64,000 nt of DNA from Lysobacteraceae bacterium (GCA_021372495.1 JAJFUF010000040.1:186001-250000); one strand, 5' to 3'. Counted from the first letter of the stretch, positions 18,951-28,606 are shown. A program made the numbers and translations. Notes: generated by a model not told the origin, from the sequence alone.

Positions 18951-19651
18951 GCGGGCTTGCGCGCGCACAGCAGATAGTTCACGGCGGTGTTCTCCACGAG
19001 GCGCGCCTGGCGCGTCAACGGGTTGTAGGACAGGCCTTCCACTTCCTCGAGTTCCAGCCCGGCCCGGCGCAGCAGCGCGGCCAGTTCCGACGGGCGCAGG
19101 AACTGCGCATAGTGGTGGGTGCCGCGCGGCAGCAGGCGCAGCAGGTACTCGGCGCCGACGATCGCCGCGGCGAAGCTGGCCGGGGTGCGGTTCAGCGTGG
19201 ACAGGAACAGGCGCGCGCCGGGCTTGAGCAGGCGCGCGAGGTCGGCGACCAGCGCCGCCGGGTCGGGCACGTGCTCGATCAGCTCCATGCAGCAGACCGC
19301 GTCGAAACCTTCCGGTTCGGCCGCCGCCAGCTCGGCCGAGCCGCACACGCGGTAATCGACCTCCAGTCCGGATTCGTGCAGGTGCAGGCGGGCAACGTCG
19401 ATCAGCGCCGCGCCGAGGTCGATGCCGACCACCGTCGCGCCCGCGCGCGCCAGCGCCTCGCTGAGCAGGCCGCCGCCGCAGCCGACGTCGGCCACGCGCG
19501 CGCCGCGCAGCGCGACGCGCGCGGCAACGAAGTCGGCACGCACCGGATTGAGATCGTGCAGGGGGCGGGACTCGCCGTCGGGATCCCACCAGCGTGAGGC
19601 GAGCCGCTCGAATCGCGCGATTTCTTCGGGGCTGACATTGGCCGTTTGCAT
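18947..19651 (-). CDS. ubiG: Ubiquinone O-methyltransferase UbiG
   Basis: UbiG performs both O-methylations of ubiquinone synthesis using SAM. The 234-residue protein has FERLASRWWDPDGESRPLHD at the N-terminus, SAM motif I ADVGCGGGLLSE, and CMELIEHVPDP. LNRTPASFA and GTHHYAQFL are further UbiG hallmarks. The predicted ATG at 19651 lies just after a REP-like palindrome. It heads the ubiG-gph-squalene-synthase-like operon, with 4-bp overlaps between all three genes. Confidence 0.94.
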   Translation of the reverse strand: MQTANVSPEEIARFERLASRWWDPDGESRPLHDLNPVRADFVAARVALRGARVADVGCGGGLLSEALARAGATVVGIDLGAALIDVARLHLHESGLEVDYRVCGSAELAAAEPEGFDAVCCMELIEHVPDPAALVADLARLLKPGARLFLSTLNRTPASFAAAIVGAEYLLRLLPRGTHHYAQFLRPSELAALLRRAGLELEEVEGLSYNPLTRQARLVENTAVNYLLCARKPA

Positions 19652-19661
19652 GGCGTGTACC

Positions 19662-19685
19662 GTAGGGCGGGTCCCGACCCGCCGT
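19662..19685. repeat. REP-like palindrome between mtaD-like gene and ubiG
   Basis: GTAGGGCGGGTCCCGACCCG folds with stem 19666-19672/19677-19683. It is 10 bp upstream of ubiG and belongs to the same family as the units at 3163 and 9362. Confidence 0.55.
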
Positions 19686-19737
19686 CGTGATTCAAGTCAT
19701 CGCAAGCGCCGGGCGGGAGCGGCGGATCGAAATCGTG

Positions 19738-21063
19738 TCAAACCGCGACGATGCGCTCGCGCCAGGCGCGCGCCTTGGCGCGCAGCGCGTCGGCGTCGAG
19801 GCCGGTCAGCGCGCGCGCGGCGAGCTGGCGGCGGCCGTCGATCCAGACGTCGCTGACCTGCTGCCGGCCCGCGGCGTAGATCAGTTGCGAGATCACGTTG
19901 TACAGCGGCTGCGTTTCCAGCGCATCCAGCCGTACCGCGGCCAGGTCGGCGCGCTTGCCCGGCGCGATCGAGCCGATGCGCTCGCCCAGGCCGAGCGCGC
20001 GCGCGCCGTCCAGGGTGGCGGCGCGCAGCGTCGCGGCGGCGTCGAAGGCGCTGGCGTCGCCGGCGACGCCTTTCGCCAGCAGCGCCGCGGTGCGCATCTC
20101 GCCGAACATGTCGAGGTCGTTGTTGCTGGCGCAGCCGTCGGTGCCCAGCGCGACGGTCACGCCGGCGCGGCGCAGCTTTTCCACCGGGCAGAAGCCGGAC
20201 GCCAGCTTGAGGTTCGACTCCGGACAGTGCACCACCGACACGCCCGCCTCCGCGCACAGCGCGATCTCGGCGTCGGTGAGCTGGGTCATGTGCACGGCAA
20301 TCAGACGGTCGTTGACGATGCCGAGCTTCTGCAGCCGCTGCAACGGGCGCAGGCCGGTTTCGCGCTTCGCCTCCTCGACCTCGTGCGCGGTCTCGTGCAG
20401 GTGCAGGTGCACCGGGATGTCGAGCTGGTCGGCCAGCGTGCGGATGCGTTCGAACGCCTCGTCCGACACCGTGTACGGCGCGTGCGGCGCGAACGCGGCG
20501 CCGATCAGCGCGTCGCCGCGGAAGTCGTCGTGCACGGCCAGCGCGCGCTCGAAGTACTCGTCGCGGCTCTTCGCCCAGGCGCTGGGGAATTCGATCAGCG
20601 GCAGGCCGACCACGGCGCGGAAGCCGAGCCGGCGGTAGGTCGCGGCGATCACGTCGGGGAAGAAGTAGTTCTCGTTGGCGCAGGTGGTGCCGCCGCGCAG
20701 CATCTCGGCGACCGCCAGCTCGACGCCGTCGCGCACGTACTCGGGGCCGAGCACGCGCGCCTCGACTGGCCAGATGTGCTGCTGCAGCCAGACCATCAGC
20801 GGCAGGTCGTCGGCGAGTCCGCGCAACAGCGTCATCGGGTTGTGCGTGTGCGCGTTGACCAGGCCGGGGATCAGCGCGTGCTCGTCGAGCACGACGCTTT
20901 CGCGCGGGGCGAAGGCCGCACGCGCCGCCGCGCCCGGCAGCACGGCGACGATCGCGCCGCCGTCCACCGCCACGGCGTGCTGCTCGAGCACCGTGCCGTG
21001 CGGTTCTACCGGCACCACCCAGCGGGCTTCGATCAGCAGATCGATCTCGCGCGGTGCGCTCAC
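19738..21063 (-). CDS. mtaD: MTA/SAH deaminase-type amidohydrolase
   Basis: This 441-residue TRZ/ATZ-family hydrolase is likely an S-methylthioadenosine or S-adenosylhomocysteine deaminase that clears SAM by-products. Metal ligands are the HxH of NAHTHNPM, the His of HLHETAHE, the His of VHMTQL and the Asp of GTDGCASNNDLDM. The length and GTDGxASNNxLDM are typical of MtaD. It begins 7 bp after the efp stop, so it is probably transcribed with efp. An atrazine-like or other adenosine deaminase is possible. Confidence 0.8.
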   Translation of the reverse strand: MSAPREIDLLIEARWVVPVEPHGTVLEQHAVAVDGGAIVAVLPGAAARAAFAPRESVVLDEHALIPGLVNAHTHNPMTLLRGLADDLPLMVWLQQHIWPVEARVLGPEYVRDGVELAVAEMLRGGTTCANENYFFPDVIAATYRRLGFRAVVGLPLIEFPSAWAKSRDEYFERALAVHDDFRGDALIGAAFAPHAPYTVSDEAFERIRTLADQLDIPVHLHLHETAHEVEEAKRETGLRPLQRLQKLGIVNDRLIAVHMTQLTDAEIALCAEAGVSVVHCPESNLKLASGFCPVEKLRRAGVTVALGTDGCASNNDLDMFGEMRTAALLAKGVAGDASAFDAAATLRAATLDGARALGLGERIGSIAPGKRADLAAVRLDALETQPLYNVISQLIYAAGRQQVSDVWIDGRRQLAARALTGLDADALRAKARAWRERIVAV

Positions 21064-21070
21064 GCCGGCC

Positions 21071-21637
21071 TCACTTCACGCGGCCGACGTACTCGCCGGT
21101 GCGGGTGTCGACCTTGATCACCTCGTCCTGCCCGACGAACAGCGGCACGCGCACCACCGCGCCGGTTTCCAGCTTGGCCGGCTTGCCGCCGCCGCCGGAG
21201 GTGTCGCCGCGCACGCCCGGATCGGTTTCGACGATCTTCAGCTCGACGAAGTTCGGCGCCGTCACCGACAGCGGCACGCCGTTCCACAGCGTGACGATGC
21301 ACTCCTCCTCGCCCTTCAGCCACTGCGCGGCGTCGCCCATCGCGGCCTTGTCGGCGGTGTGCTGCTCGAAGGTGTCCGGCTGCATGAAGTGCCAGAACTC
21401 GCCGTCGGTGTAGAGGTACTGCATGTCGGTGTCGACCACGTCGGCGCCCTCGACGGACTCGTTCGCCTTCAGCGTCTTTTCGACGGTGCGGCCGTTCCTG
21501 AGGTTGCGGATGCGGATGCGGGTGAACGCCTGCCCCTTGCCGGGCTTGATGAACTCCGCCTCGACGATGGTGTAGGGATCGCCGTCGACGATGATCTTCA
21601 GGCCGTTCTTGACGTCGTTCAGTCCGTAGGTCGCCAT
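21071..21637 (-). CDS. efp: Elongation factor P
   Basis: EF-P relieves ribosome stalling at polyproline. The 188-residue protein has three OB/KOW-type domains and Lys34 in IKPGKGQAF, the residue modified with beta-lysine by EpmA after EpmB. The presence of epmB divergently adjacent supports this lysylation type rather than Arg32 rhamnosylation. GGAG lies just ahead of the ATG at 21637. A terminator-like hairpin with five T's ends 17 bases before the start codon, which is unusual. It is followed closely by the mtaD-like gene. Confidence 0.96.
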   Translation of the reverse strand: MATYGLNDVKNGLKIIVDGDPYTIVEAEFIKPGKGQAFTRIRIRNLRNGRTVEKTLKANESVEGADVVDTDMQYLYTDGEFWHFMQPDTFEQHTADKAAMGDAAQWLKGEEECIVTLWNGVPLSVTAPNFVELKIVETDPGVRGDTSGGGGKPAKLETGAVVRVPLFVGQDEVIKVDTRTGEYVGRVK

Positions 21638-21654
21638 GGGGGTGCTCCGATACG

Positions 21655-21678
21655 AAAAAGCCGCCCCGGGAAGCGGCT
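21655..21678 (-). terminator. Terminator-like hairpin in the efp leader
   Basis: On the minus strand AGCCGC/GCGGCT (21678-21673 and 21664-21659) with an 8-nt loop is followed by TTTTT. It ends 17 bp upstream of the efp start codon. Transcripts coming from further upstream would have to pass it, so it could act as an attenuator of efp. Confidence 0.5.
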
Positions 21679-21724
21679 AGAATGGGATGTTCAGCGGGGC
21701 ACGCCGCCCCATCCGAGACCGCGC

Positions 21725-22738
21725 ATGATAACCGCAAGCCCCGCTCCCGCGCAGCCGTCGCCGGCCCTGGCCGACTGGCGCCAGCTCTGGCGCGAGGCGG
21801 TGACCGATGCGCGCGAGCTGCTCGCCCTGCTCGACCTGGACCGGCTTGCCGGGAAGTTGCCGGCGGACGATGCCGGCTTCCCGCTGCGCGTGCCGCGCGG
21901 CTTCGTCGCGCGCATGCGCCGCGGCGACCCGCGCGACCCCCTGCTGCTGCAGGTGCTGCCGCAGCTCGCCGAGCTGGACGCCGCGCCCGGCTACAGCCGC
22001 GACGCGGTCGGCGACCTGGGCGCGCTTGCCGCGCACGGCGTGCTGCACAAATACGCTGGCCGCGCGCTGCTGATCGCCAGCGGCTCCTGCGCGGTCAACT
22101 GCCGCTACTGCTTCCGCCGCCACTTCCCCTACGCCGAGGAGATCGCCGCGTCCGCGCACTGGCGCGAGGCGCTGGCGCACCTGCGCGCCGACACCTCGCT
22201 GTCGGAGGTGATCCTGTCCGGCGGCGATCCGCTGTCGCTGTCCACGGCCAAGCTGGCCGACCTGACCACCGGGCTGCGGGAGATCCCGCACGTGCGCCGG
22301 CTGCGCATCCACTCGCGCCTGCCGGTGGTGCTGCCGGAACGGATCGACGCCGAGTTCTGCGCCTGGCTGTCCGCCCTGCCGCAGCAGCGCGTGGTCGTGC
22401 TGCACGCCAACCACCCGGCCGAGATCGATGCAGGCGTCGCCGCCGCCTGCGCGCGCCTGCGCCAGGCCGGCGCGACCCTGCTCAACCAGTCGGTGCTGCT
22501 GAAGGGCGTCAACGACGACGACGCGGTGCTGGCGGCGCTGTCCGAACGCCTGCTCGAGGCCGGCGTGCTGCCCTACTACCTGCACCAGCTCGACCGCGTC
22601 GAGGGTACCGCCCACTTCGAGGTCGACGACGCCCGCGCCCGCGCGCTGGTCGAGGCCTTGCGCGCGCGCCTGCCCGGCTACCTGGTGCCGCGACTGGTGC
22701 GCGAGGTCGCCGGCGATCCGGCCAAGCGTCCGCTGTGA
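21725..22738 (+). CDS. epmB: EF-P (R)-beta-lysine aminomutase EpmB
   Basis: This 337-residue radical-SAM lysine 2,3-aminomutase-like enzyme makes (R)-beta-lysine for EF-P. The [4Fe-4S] cysteines are C122, C126 and C129 in SCAVNCRYCFRRHFPY. GGDPLS, HSRLPVVLPERI and LHANHP are KamA/EpmB motifs. At about 337 residues it lacks the long C-terminal extension of clostridial KamA, which fits EpmB. It is divergent from efp, and the two starts are 87 bp apart. TAGAAT at 21678-21683 may be its -10. Confidence 0.93.
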   Translation: MITASPAPAQPSPALADWRQLWREAVTDARELLALLDLDRLAGKLPADDAGFPLRVPRGFVARMRRGDPRDPLLLQVLPQLAELDAAPGYSRDAVGDLGALAAHGVLHKYAGRALLIASGSCAVNCRYCFRRHFPYAEEIAASAHWREALAHLRADTSLSEVILSGGDPLSLSTAKLADLTTGLREIPHVRRLRIHSRLPVVLPERIDAEFCAWLSALPQQRVVVLHANHPAEIDAGVAAACARLRQAGATLLNQSVLLKGVNDDDAVLAALSERLLEAGVLPYYLHQLDRVEGTAHFEVDDARARALVEALRARLPGYLVPRLVREVAGDPAKRPL

Positions 22739-22861
22739 GGCGGCCGCCCGCCGTCGTTGTGGAAATGGGCGGTGGGTTCGGGTAAAACCGAACTGCCGCG
22801 GTTTACGCTCGCAACGGAACGGCGGCCCGTTTGCGGCCGTACCGCGCCCTGAGTCCCACGC

Positions 22862-24931
22862 ATGAAGCAGGACAACGTCACCAAGATCCTTTTCATAGAG
22901 GACGCCCTCGAAGACGCCGAACAGGTCACCGGCATGCTGCGCAACGGCGGCATCGCCGTGCGCCCCGCGCGCGCCGGCAACGAGGCAGAACTCGAAAGCG
23001 CGCTGGAGAGCCTGGCCCCCGACCTGGTGCTGGCCAACCCGGCCACGCGCGACCTCAAGCTGGGCGACGTCGCGCGCATGCTCGACGCCACCGGCAAGGA
23101 CATCGTGCTGATCGCGATGGTCGCGCACGCCGACGACAAGACCATCTGCGACGCCTTCCTCGCCGGCGCGCGCGCGCTGGCGCTGCGCAGCCGCCCCGAC
23201 CAGATGCAGGCGATCGTGCGACGCGAGGCGGAGGCGCTGGTGATGCGCCGCAGCGTGCGCCGGCTGGAGGCCGCGTTGCGCGAATCCGAGCGCCGCTGCG
23301 ACGCGCTGCTGGATTCCTCGCGCGACCCGATCGCCTACGTGCACGAGGGCGTGCACGTGCGCGCCAACAAGGCCTACCTCGAGATGTTCGGCTTCGAGGA
23401 CTTCGAGGAGGTGCAGGGCCTGACCCTGCTCGACCTGGTCGCGCCCGCCAACACCGAGGATTTCAAGGCGCTGCTGAAGCGCCTGTCGCGCGGCGAGAAG
23501 CCGCCGCCGCGGCTGGAGCTGAAGGCGCAGCGCGCCGACGGCTCCACCTTCGACGCGGTGATGGAGTTCGCCCAGGCCACCTTCGAGGGCGAGCCCTGCA
23601 TCCAGATCGTGTTCCGCCGGCAGGAGGCCGATTCGGCGCTGGCCGAGCAGCTCGACGCGCTGCGCTCGCGCGACCCGGTCACCGACCTGTTCAATCGCAG
23701 CCACATGCTCGACGTGCTGGACGAGGCGGTGGCCGCGGCCGCGGCCGGCAACACCAGCCGCGCGCTGCTGCTGATCGAGCCCGACAATTACCGCAACCTG
23801 GTCGACTCGGTCGGACTGGGCAGCGCCGACAGCCTGCTGCGCGCGCTGGGCGCCCGGCTGGCCGCGCAGCTCGACGCGCACGACATCGCCGGGCGCATTT
23901 CCGACCACACCTTCGGCGTGCTGCTGGGCGGCGCGGAGGCGTCGGCGCAGGCCGTCGCCGAACGCATCCGCGGCGCCGTCGAAACGCACATTTTCGAGGC
24001 CGGCACGCAGTCGATCAGCCTGACCATCAGCATCGGCGGCAGCCTGATCGGCGAGAAGAACGCCAACTCCCCGACCGTACTCGCCCAGGCCACCAGCGCG
24101 CTGCGCAACGCGCAGAACACCGGCGGCAACCGCGCCGACATCCACGACCCCGCCGCCAAGGACAAGGCCGAGGCGGAAAAGGAGCGCCACTGGCTGGCGC
24201 TGGTGCAGCACGCGCTGGCCAGCAACGGCTTCGTGCTGTACTACCAGCCGGTGATCAGCCTGCAGGGCGCCGAGGGCGAGCACTACGAGATCCTGCTGCG
24301 CCTGCGCGGGCCGAAGGGCGAGGTGCTGCCCGGCTACTTCCTGCCGATCGCCGAACGCCACGGCCTGCTGCCGGCGATCGACCGCTGGGTGATCGGCAAC
24401 GCGATCCGCGTGCTCGCCGAGCGCAAGCGCGAGGGTGCGCTGGCCACGTTCTTCCTCAAGATCACGCCGCAGTCGCTGGAGGACGAGACGCTGGCGCCGT
24501 GGATCGGCCAGCAACTCGCCGCCGCCGGCGTGCCCGGCCGCGCGCTGGTGCTGGAGATGCCGGAGAGCAAGGTAGTGACCAGCCTGAAGCCGGCGCGCGC
24601 GTTCGTCGACGCGCTCAAGCAGTTCGGCTGCGGCTTCGCGCTGGAGCAGTTCGGCTCCGGGCTGAACTCGTTCCAGTTGCTCAAGCACATCGACGCCGGC
24701 TATCTGAAGATCGACCGCAGCTACATGGCCGAGCTGCCGAAGCACCCCGAGAACCAGGAGCGCGTGCGCGAGCTGTGCACCCAGGCGCAGGCCGCCGGCA
24801 GGCTGACCGTGGCGGAATGGGTGGAAGACGCCGCCAGCATGTCGATCCTGTTCACCTGCGGCGTGGCCTTCGTGCAGGGCAACTTCCTGCAGGAGCCGGA
24901 GAAGGTGATGGCCTACGAGCTGGCCGGCTAG
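22862..24931 (+). CDS. fimX: FimX-like c-di-GMP effector (REC-PAS-GGDEF-EAL)
   Basis: This 689-residue protein has four parts: a degenerate receiver domain (about 7-125), PAS (about 140-255), a GGDEF-like domain (265-430) and an EAL-like domain (440-685). The GGDEF signature has decayed to GGAEA (VLLGGAEASA), and the EAL motif reads EILLRL. It is therefore probably a c-di-GMP sensor and not an enzyme. Length and layout match FimX, which binds c-di-GMP through EAL, contacts PilZ and PilB, and promotes type IV pilus assembly at the pole. No pil genes are in the window. Assignment rests on domain order and decayed motifs. A paralogous scaffold is possible. Confidence 0.8.
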   Translation: MKQDNVTKILFIEDALEDAEQVTGMLRNGGIAVRPARAGNEAELESALESLAPDLVLANPATRDLKLGDVARMLDATGKDIVLIAMVAHADDKTICDAFLAGARALALRSRPDQMQAIVRREAEALVMRRSVRRLEAALRESERRCDALLDSSRDPIAYVHEGVHVRANKAYLEMFGFEDFEEVQGLTLLDLVAPANTEDFKALLKRLSRGEKPPPRLELKAQRADGSTFDAVMEFAQATFEGEPCIQIVFRRQEADSALAEQLDALRSRDPVTDLFNRSHMLDVLDEAVAAAAAGNTSRALLLIEPDNYRNLVDSVGLGSADSLLRALGARLAAQLDAHDIAGRISDHTFGVLLGGAEASAQAVAERIRGAVETHIFEAGTQSISLTISIGGSLIGEKNANSPTVLAQATSALRNAQNTGGNRADIHDPAAKDKAEAEKERHWLALVQHALASNGFVLYYQPVISLQGAEGEHYEILLRLRGPKGEVLPGYFLPIAERHGLLPAIDRWVIGNAIRVLAERKREGALATFFLKITPQSLEDETLAPWIGQQLAAAGVPGRALVLEMPESKVVTSLKPARAFVDALKQFGCGFALEQFGSGLNSFQLLKHIDAGYLKIDRSYMAELPKHPENQERVRELCTQAQAAGRLTVAEWVEDAASMSILFTCGVAFVQGNFLQEPEKVMAYELAG

Positions 24932-24956
24932 GCTCGCGGCGGGCGACGCGCAACAA

Positions 24957-24990
24957 AAGAAGCCGCGCGGGTCGCCCCGCGCGGCTTCTT
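24957..24990. terminator. Bidirectional terminator fimX/rplS
   Basis: A perfect 15-bp stem AAGAAGCCGCGCGGG/CCCGCGCGGCTTCTT with loop TCGC sits between convergent fimX and rplS. Confidence 0.85.
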
Positions 24991-25011
24991 CGTTTCCGCA
25001 GGCCCGCCGGC

Positions 25012-25371
25012 TTACTTGGTGACGGCGCCGATGTCTTCCTTGATGCGCGCCGCCTTGCCCTCGAGACCGCGCAGGTAGTACAGCTTGGCGCCGCGCACCT
25101 TGCCGCGACGCTTGACCGACACCGACTCGATCGCCGGGCTGTGGGTCTGGAACACGCGCTCGACGCCGGTGCCGTGCGAGATCTTGCGCACGGTGAAGGC
25201 CGAATTGAGTCCCCTGCTGCGCTTGGCGATCACCACGCCCTCGAAGGCCTGCACGCGCTCGCGGTTGCCTTCCTTCACCTTGACGTTGACCACCACCGTG
25301 TCGCCCGGGCTGAACTCCGGCAGTTGGCGGGTCATCTGCGCGGCTTCGAACTGCTCAACGATCTTGTTCAT
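25012..25371 (-). CDS. rplS: 50S ribosomal protein L19
   Basis: L19 lies at the 30S-50S interface. The 119-residue protein starts [13 protein letters not shown] and carries [29 protein letters not shown] and [20 protein letters not shown], all standard for L19. The ATG at 25371 fits the family length, and upstream in-frame codons to 25422 overlap only the spacer. It is the last gene of rpsP-rimM-trmD-rplS. Confidence 0.97.
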   Translation of the reverse strand: MNKIVEQFEAAQMTRQLPEFSPGDTVVVNVKVKEGNRERVQAFEGVVIAKRSRGLNSAFTVRKISHGTGVERVFQTHSPAIESVSVKRRGKVRGAKLYYLRGLEGKAARIKEDIGAVTK

Positions 25372-25415
25372 GGCACACCACCGATAAGTATCAATCCGGC
25401 CGGGCCGTTCGGGCC

Positions 25416-26165
25416 TCAGCATGTCGCCGCACGATGCTCGCGGCAGAATTCCTCAAGCAGCCGACGCGCTTCCGCGTCCAGCGCCAACCGCGCCAGCAGG
25501 TCCGGCCGGCGCAGCCAGGTGCGGCCCAGCGACTGCTTCAGGCGCCAGCGGCGGATCGCCGCGTGGTCGCCGGACAGCAGCACCGGCGGCACCGATCCCA
25601 GCACGTCCTGCTCGGGCCGCGTGTAGTGCGGGCAATCGAGCAGGCCGTCCGAGAACGAATCCTGCTGCGCGGACTGCGCGTCGTTCAGCGCGCCCTCCTG
25701 CAGCCGGCCGACCGCGTCGATCAGCACCGCCGCGGCCAGCTCGCCGCCGGACAGCACGTAGTCGCCGATGGAGATCTCCTCGTCAACCGCGTGCGCCAGC
25801 AGGCGCTCGTCCACGCCCTCGTACCTGCCGCAGAGCAGCGTGCAGCGCGGCATCCGCGCCAGCTGCGCCACCCTGCGCTGCGTGAGCCGCGTTCCCTGCG
25901 GGCTCAGGTAAATCACGTGCGCCGGCTCCGGCGCCGCCGCCCGCACCGCGGCCAGCGCCGCGCGCAACGGGTCGATCATCATCACCATCCCCGGGCCGCC
26001 GCCGTAGGGGCGGTCGTCCGCGGAGCGGTAGCTGTCGGTGGCGAAGTCGCGCGGGTTCCAGGTCTCGACCTGCAACAGCCCGCGTTCCTGCGCCCGACCC
26101 ACCACGCCCACGCCGGCGCACTGGCGCACGAATTCGGGGAACAGCGTGACGACGTCGATGCGCAT
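25416..26165 (-). CDS. trmD: tRNA (guanine37-N1)-methyltransferase
   Basis: TrmD methylates G37 of tRNAs and prevents frameshifting. The 249-residue SPOUT protein has [13 protein letters not shown] at the start, the pocket [11 protein letters not shown], the trefoil-knot segments [12 protein letters not shown] and [16 protein letters not shown], and the C-terminal HYTRPEQ. It sits between rimM (35-bp gap) and rplS (44-bp gap), the standard order. Confidence 0.97.
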   Translation of the reverse strand: MRIDVVTLFPEFVRQCAGVGVVGRAQERGLLQVETWNPRDFATDSYRSADDRPYGGGPGMVMMIDPLRAALAAVRAAAPEPAHVIYLSPQGTRLTQRRVAQLARMPRCTLLCGRYEGVDERLLAHAVDEEISIGDYVLSGGELAAAVLIDAVGRLQEGALNDAQSAQQDSFSDGLLDCPHYTRPEQDVLGSVPPVLLSGDHAAIRRWRLKQSLGRTWLRRPDLLARLALDAEARRLLEEFCREHRAATC

Positions 26166-26200
26166 CGCCCCTCGTCCGTGCCGGCGGTCGCCCGCCGCCT

Positions 26201-26713
26201 TCAGAAATCCGGATCCCAGTCCACCACGATGCGGCCCGCGTCGAGATCGACCGACCGCACGTGCTGCCCGGGCACGAACGGGATCAGCCGTTCGCGATCG
26301 CCGTCCCGCACCACCAGCACCGGATGGACGCCGGTGTCGAACAGGTGGCTGACCCGGCCCAGCGCCGTGCCCTCCACCGTGACCACCTCGAGTTCCTCGA
26401 GGTCGGTCCAGTAGTACTCGCCCGTGCCCAGCGGCGGCAGCGCCGCCCGCGGCACCCAGATCGGCACGCCGGTCAGGGCCGCCGCCTGGTCGCGATCGGC
26501 GACGCCGGGCAGCTCGGCCACCAGGCCCTTGCCCTGCTCCCGTCCGCGCGCACCGCGCAGTTCGCGGAACTCGCCCGGGCCGGTCTCGAGCAGCCAGGGC
26601 TGGTAATCGAAAATCGCGAGGCGCGGCTCGGCCCAGGATTCGAGCTTCACCCAGCCGCGCACCCCGGACACCCCGACGATGCGCCCCATCCGGACGCGCC
26701 GTTCGCCGGGCAT
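26201..26713 (-). CDS. rimM: 16S rRNA processing protein RimM
   Basis: RimM assists maturation of the 30S head by binding S19. The 170-residue protein has the N-terminal RimM barrel ([19 protein letters not shown]) and a C-terminal PRC-like barrel with [12 protein letters not shown] and [15 protein letters not shown]. It starts 7 bp after the rpsP stop. Confidence 0.95.
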   Translation of the reverse strand: MPGERRVRMGRIVGVSGVRGWVKLESWAEPRLAIFDYQPWLLETGPGEFRELRGARGREQGKGLVAELPGVADRDQAAALTGVPIWVPRAALPPLGTGEYYWTDLEELEVVTVEGTALGRVSHLFDTGVHPVLVVRDGDRERLIPFVPGQHVRSVDLDAGRIVVDWDPDF

Positions 26714-26720
26714 GCCGACC

Positions 26721-26972
26721 TCAGGCAGCCTGCTTCGAGGCTTCCTTGACCAGCGCGCGCACCTTGTCGGTCAGCTGCGCACCCTTGGCCACCCAGGCCT
26801 GCACCTTGGCCACGTCCAGCTCCAGGCGCTTCTCCGCGCCGGACGCCACCGGGTTGTAGTAGCCCACGCGCTCGATGCTGCGGCCGTCGCGCTTGTCGCG
26901 CTGGTCCGCCACCACGACGTGGAAGAACGGGCGACCCTTGGCGCCGGCGCGCGCAAGACGAATCTTCACCAT
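26721..26972 (-). CDS. rpsP: 30S ribosomal protein S16
   Basis: The 83-residue protein starts [20 protein letters not shown] and continues [21 protein letters not shown], the standard S16 core. It is the first gene of the rpsP-rimM-trmD-rplS operon, with a TAAAAT -10 candidate about 67 bp upstream. Confidence 0.97.
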   Translation of the reverse strand: MVKIRLARAGAKGRPFFHVVVADQRDKRDGRSIERVGYYNPVASGAEKRLELDVAKVQAWVAKGAQLTDKVRALVKEASKQAA

Positions 26973-27038
26973 ACGATACGAACTCCAGAGTTGCCGCGAG
27001 GCCGGCAGCCGCTTTCAGGCCGGTGCGGGAAACGCGGC

Positions 27039-27066
27039 ATTTTAACGGAAATCGGCGGAAAGGGAA
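27039..27066 (-). promoter_or_regulatory. Promoter of the rpsP operon
   Basis: On the minus strand TTCCCT (27066-27061) and TAAAAT (27044-27039) are 16 bp apart. The -10 is good and the -35 is weak. Confidence 0.5.
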
Positions 27067-27142
27067 GGGTTTGGCGCAAGCCGCGGCCGCAAAGCCGCCG
27101 CCACGCCTCGATCGCGGGCGCCCAAGCGCCCGACGCCTGCGA

Positions 27143-28510
27143 TCAGCGCATCGGCGGCACGCCGCCGCGTTTGAGCGCGCCCTGCATCTGCCGCATCAGG
27201 CCCTTCATGCCGCCCGAGGCCAGCTTGGACATCATCTTTTCCATCTGCTGGTACTGCTTCAGCAGGCGGTTGACGTCGGCCGGCTGCTGCCCGGCGCCGC
27301 GCGCCACGCGCGCGCGCCGCGAGCCGTTCAGCAGATCGGGGTGACGGCGCTCCTTCTTGGTCATCGACTGGATGATCGCGATCATGCGCTTGATCTCGCG
27401 GTCGTCGACCTTGGACTTGACGCTGTCCGGCAGGCTGCCGACGCCGGGCAGCTTGTCCATCAGCGCGCCCAGCCCGCCCATGTTGACCATCTGCTCGAGC
27501 TGGTCGCGCATGTCGTTCATGTCGAAGCGCTTGCCCTTGACCACCTTCTCGGCGAGCTTGGCGGCCTTTTCCTGGTCGACCTTGCGCTCGACTTCCTCGA
27601 CCAGGCTGAGCACGTCGCCCATGCCGAGGATGCGCTGCGCGATGCGGTCGGGATGGAACGGCTCCAGCGCGTCGGTCTTTTCACCGGCGCCGAGGAACTT
27701 GATCGGCCGGCCGGTGACGTAGCGCACGCTGAGCGCGGCGCCGCCGCGCGCGTCGCCGTCGGTCTTGGTCAGGATCACCCCGGTCAGCGGCAGCGCCTCG
27801 GCGAACGCCTTGGCGGTGGTCGCCGCGTCCTGGCCGGTCATCGAATCGACCACGAACAGGGTCTCGACGGGATTCAGCGCCGCATGCAGCGCCTTGATCT
27901 CGTCCATCATCGCCGCATCGACGTGCAGGCGGCCGGCGGTGTCGACGATCAACACGTCGGCGACCTCGCGGCGCGCGGCGTCGACCGCGGCGCGGGCGAT
28001 CGCCACCGGATCCTGCGCGCCGGTCGAGGGGAAGAAGCCCACCCCGACCTGCGCGGCCAGCGTCTGCAATTGCTCGATGGCGGCCGGACGGTACACGTCG
28101 CAGCTCACCACCATCACCTTTTTCTTCTTGCGCTCGACGAGGAAGCGCGCCAGCTTGGCCACGGTGGTGGTCTTGCCCGCGCCCTGCAGGCCGGCCATCA
28201 GCACGACCGCGGGCGGCTGCTGGGCGAGATTCAGTTCGGTGTTGACCGTGCCCATCAGCGCGGTCAGCTCGTCGCGCACCACCTTCACCAGCGCCTGGCC
28301 TGGGGTGAGGCTCTTCAGTACCTCCTGGCCGACCGCGCGCACCTGCACGCGCTGGATCAGCGCCTGCACCACCGGCAGGGCGACGTCCGCCTCGAGCAGC
28401 GCGATGCGCACCTCGCGCAGCGATTCGCGGATGTTGGCTTCGGTCAGGCGGCCGCGCCCGCGCAGGCGCTGCGCGGTGGCGGAAAGGCGCTGGCTGAGCG
28501 ACTCGAACAT
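27143..28510 (-). CDS. ffh: Signal recognition particle protein Ffh
   Basis: Ffh binds 4.5S RNA and signal sequences, and with FtsY targets membrane proteins. The 455-residue protein has an N-domain, then the G-domain with AGLQGAGKTTTVAKLA (P-loop), VDTAGRLHVDAAMMDE, TKTDGDARGG, and the Met-rich M-domain ending MSKLASGGMKGLMRQM. ATG at 28510 (MFESLSQRL) is the usual start. A minus-strand TATACT at 28548-28543 may be the -10. It is divergent from the CcsA/YpjD-type gene. Confidence 0.97.
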   Translation of the reverse strand: MFESLSQRLSATAQRLRGRGRLTEANIRESLREVRIALLEADVALPVVQALIQRVQVRAVGQEVLKSLTPGQALVKVVRDELTALMGTVNTELNLAQQPPAVVLMAGLQGAGKTTTVAKLARFLVERKKKKVMVVSCDVYRPAAIEQLQTLAAQVGVGFFPSTGAQDPVAIARAAVDAARREVADVLIVDTAGRLHVDAAMMDEIKALHAALNPVETLFVVDSMTGQDAATTAKAFAEALPLTGVILTKTDGDARGGAALSVRYVTGRPIKFLGAGEKTDALEPFHPDRIAQRILGMGDVLSLVEEVERKVDQEKAAKLAEKVVKGKRFDMNDMRDQLEQMVNMGGLGALMDKLPGVGSLPDSVKSKVDDREIKRMIAIIQSMTKKERRHPDLLNGSRRARVARGAGQQPADVNRLLKQYQQMEKMMSKLASGGMKGLMRQMQGALKRGGVPPMR

Positions 28511-28542
28511 GATCGGCAGGACGCAGGTCGGGAAAGCGCGCC

Positions 28543-28548
28543 AGTATA
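28543..28548 (-). promoter_or_regulatory. Possible -10 of ffh
   Basis: TATACT on the minus strand lies 33 bp before the ffh ATG. No clear -35 partner. Confidence 0.35.
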
Positions 28549-28606
28549 CCAGCGGGTCCAGGGAGCGTTTGCGGACACCCCGCGCTGTGCCAAACTCGCG
28601 CGCATC

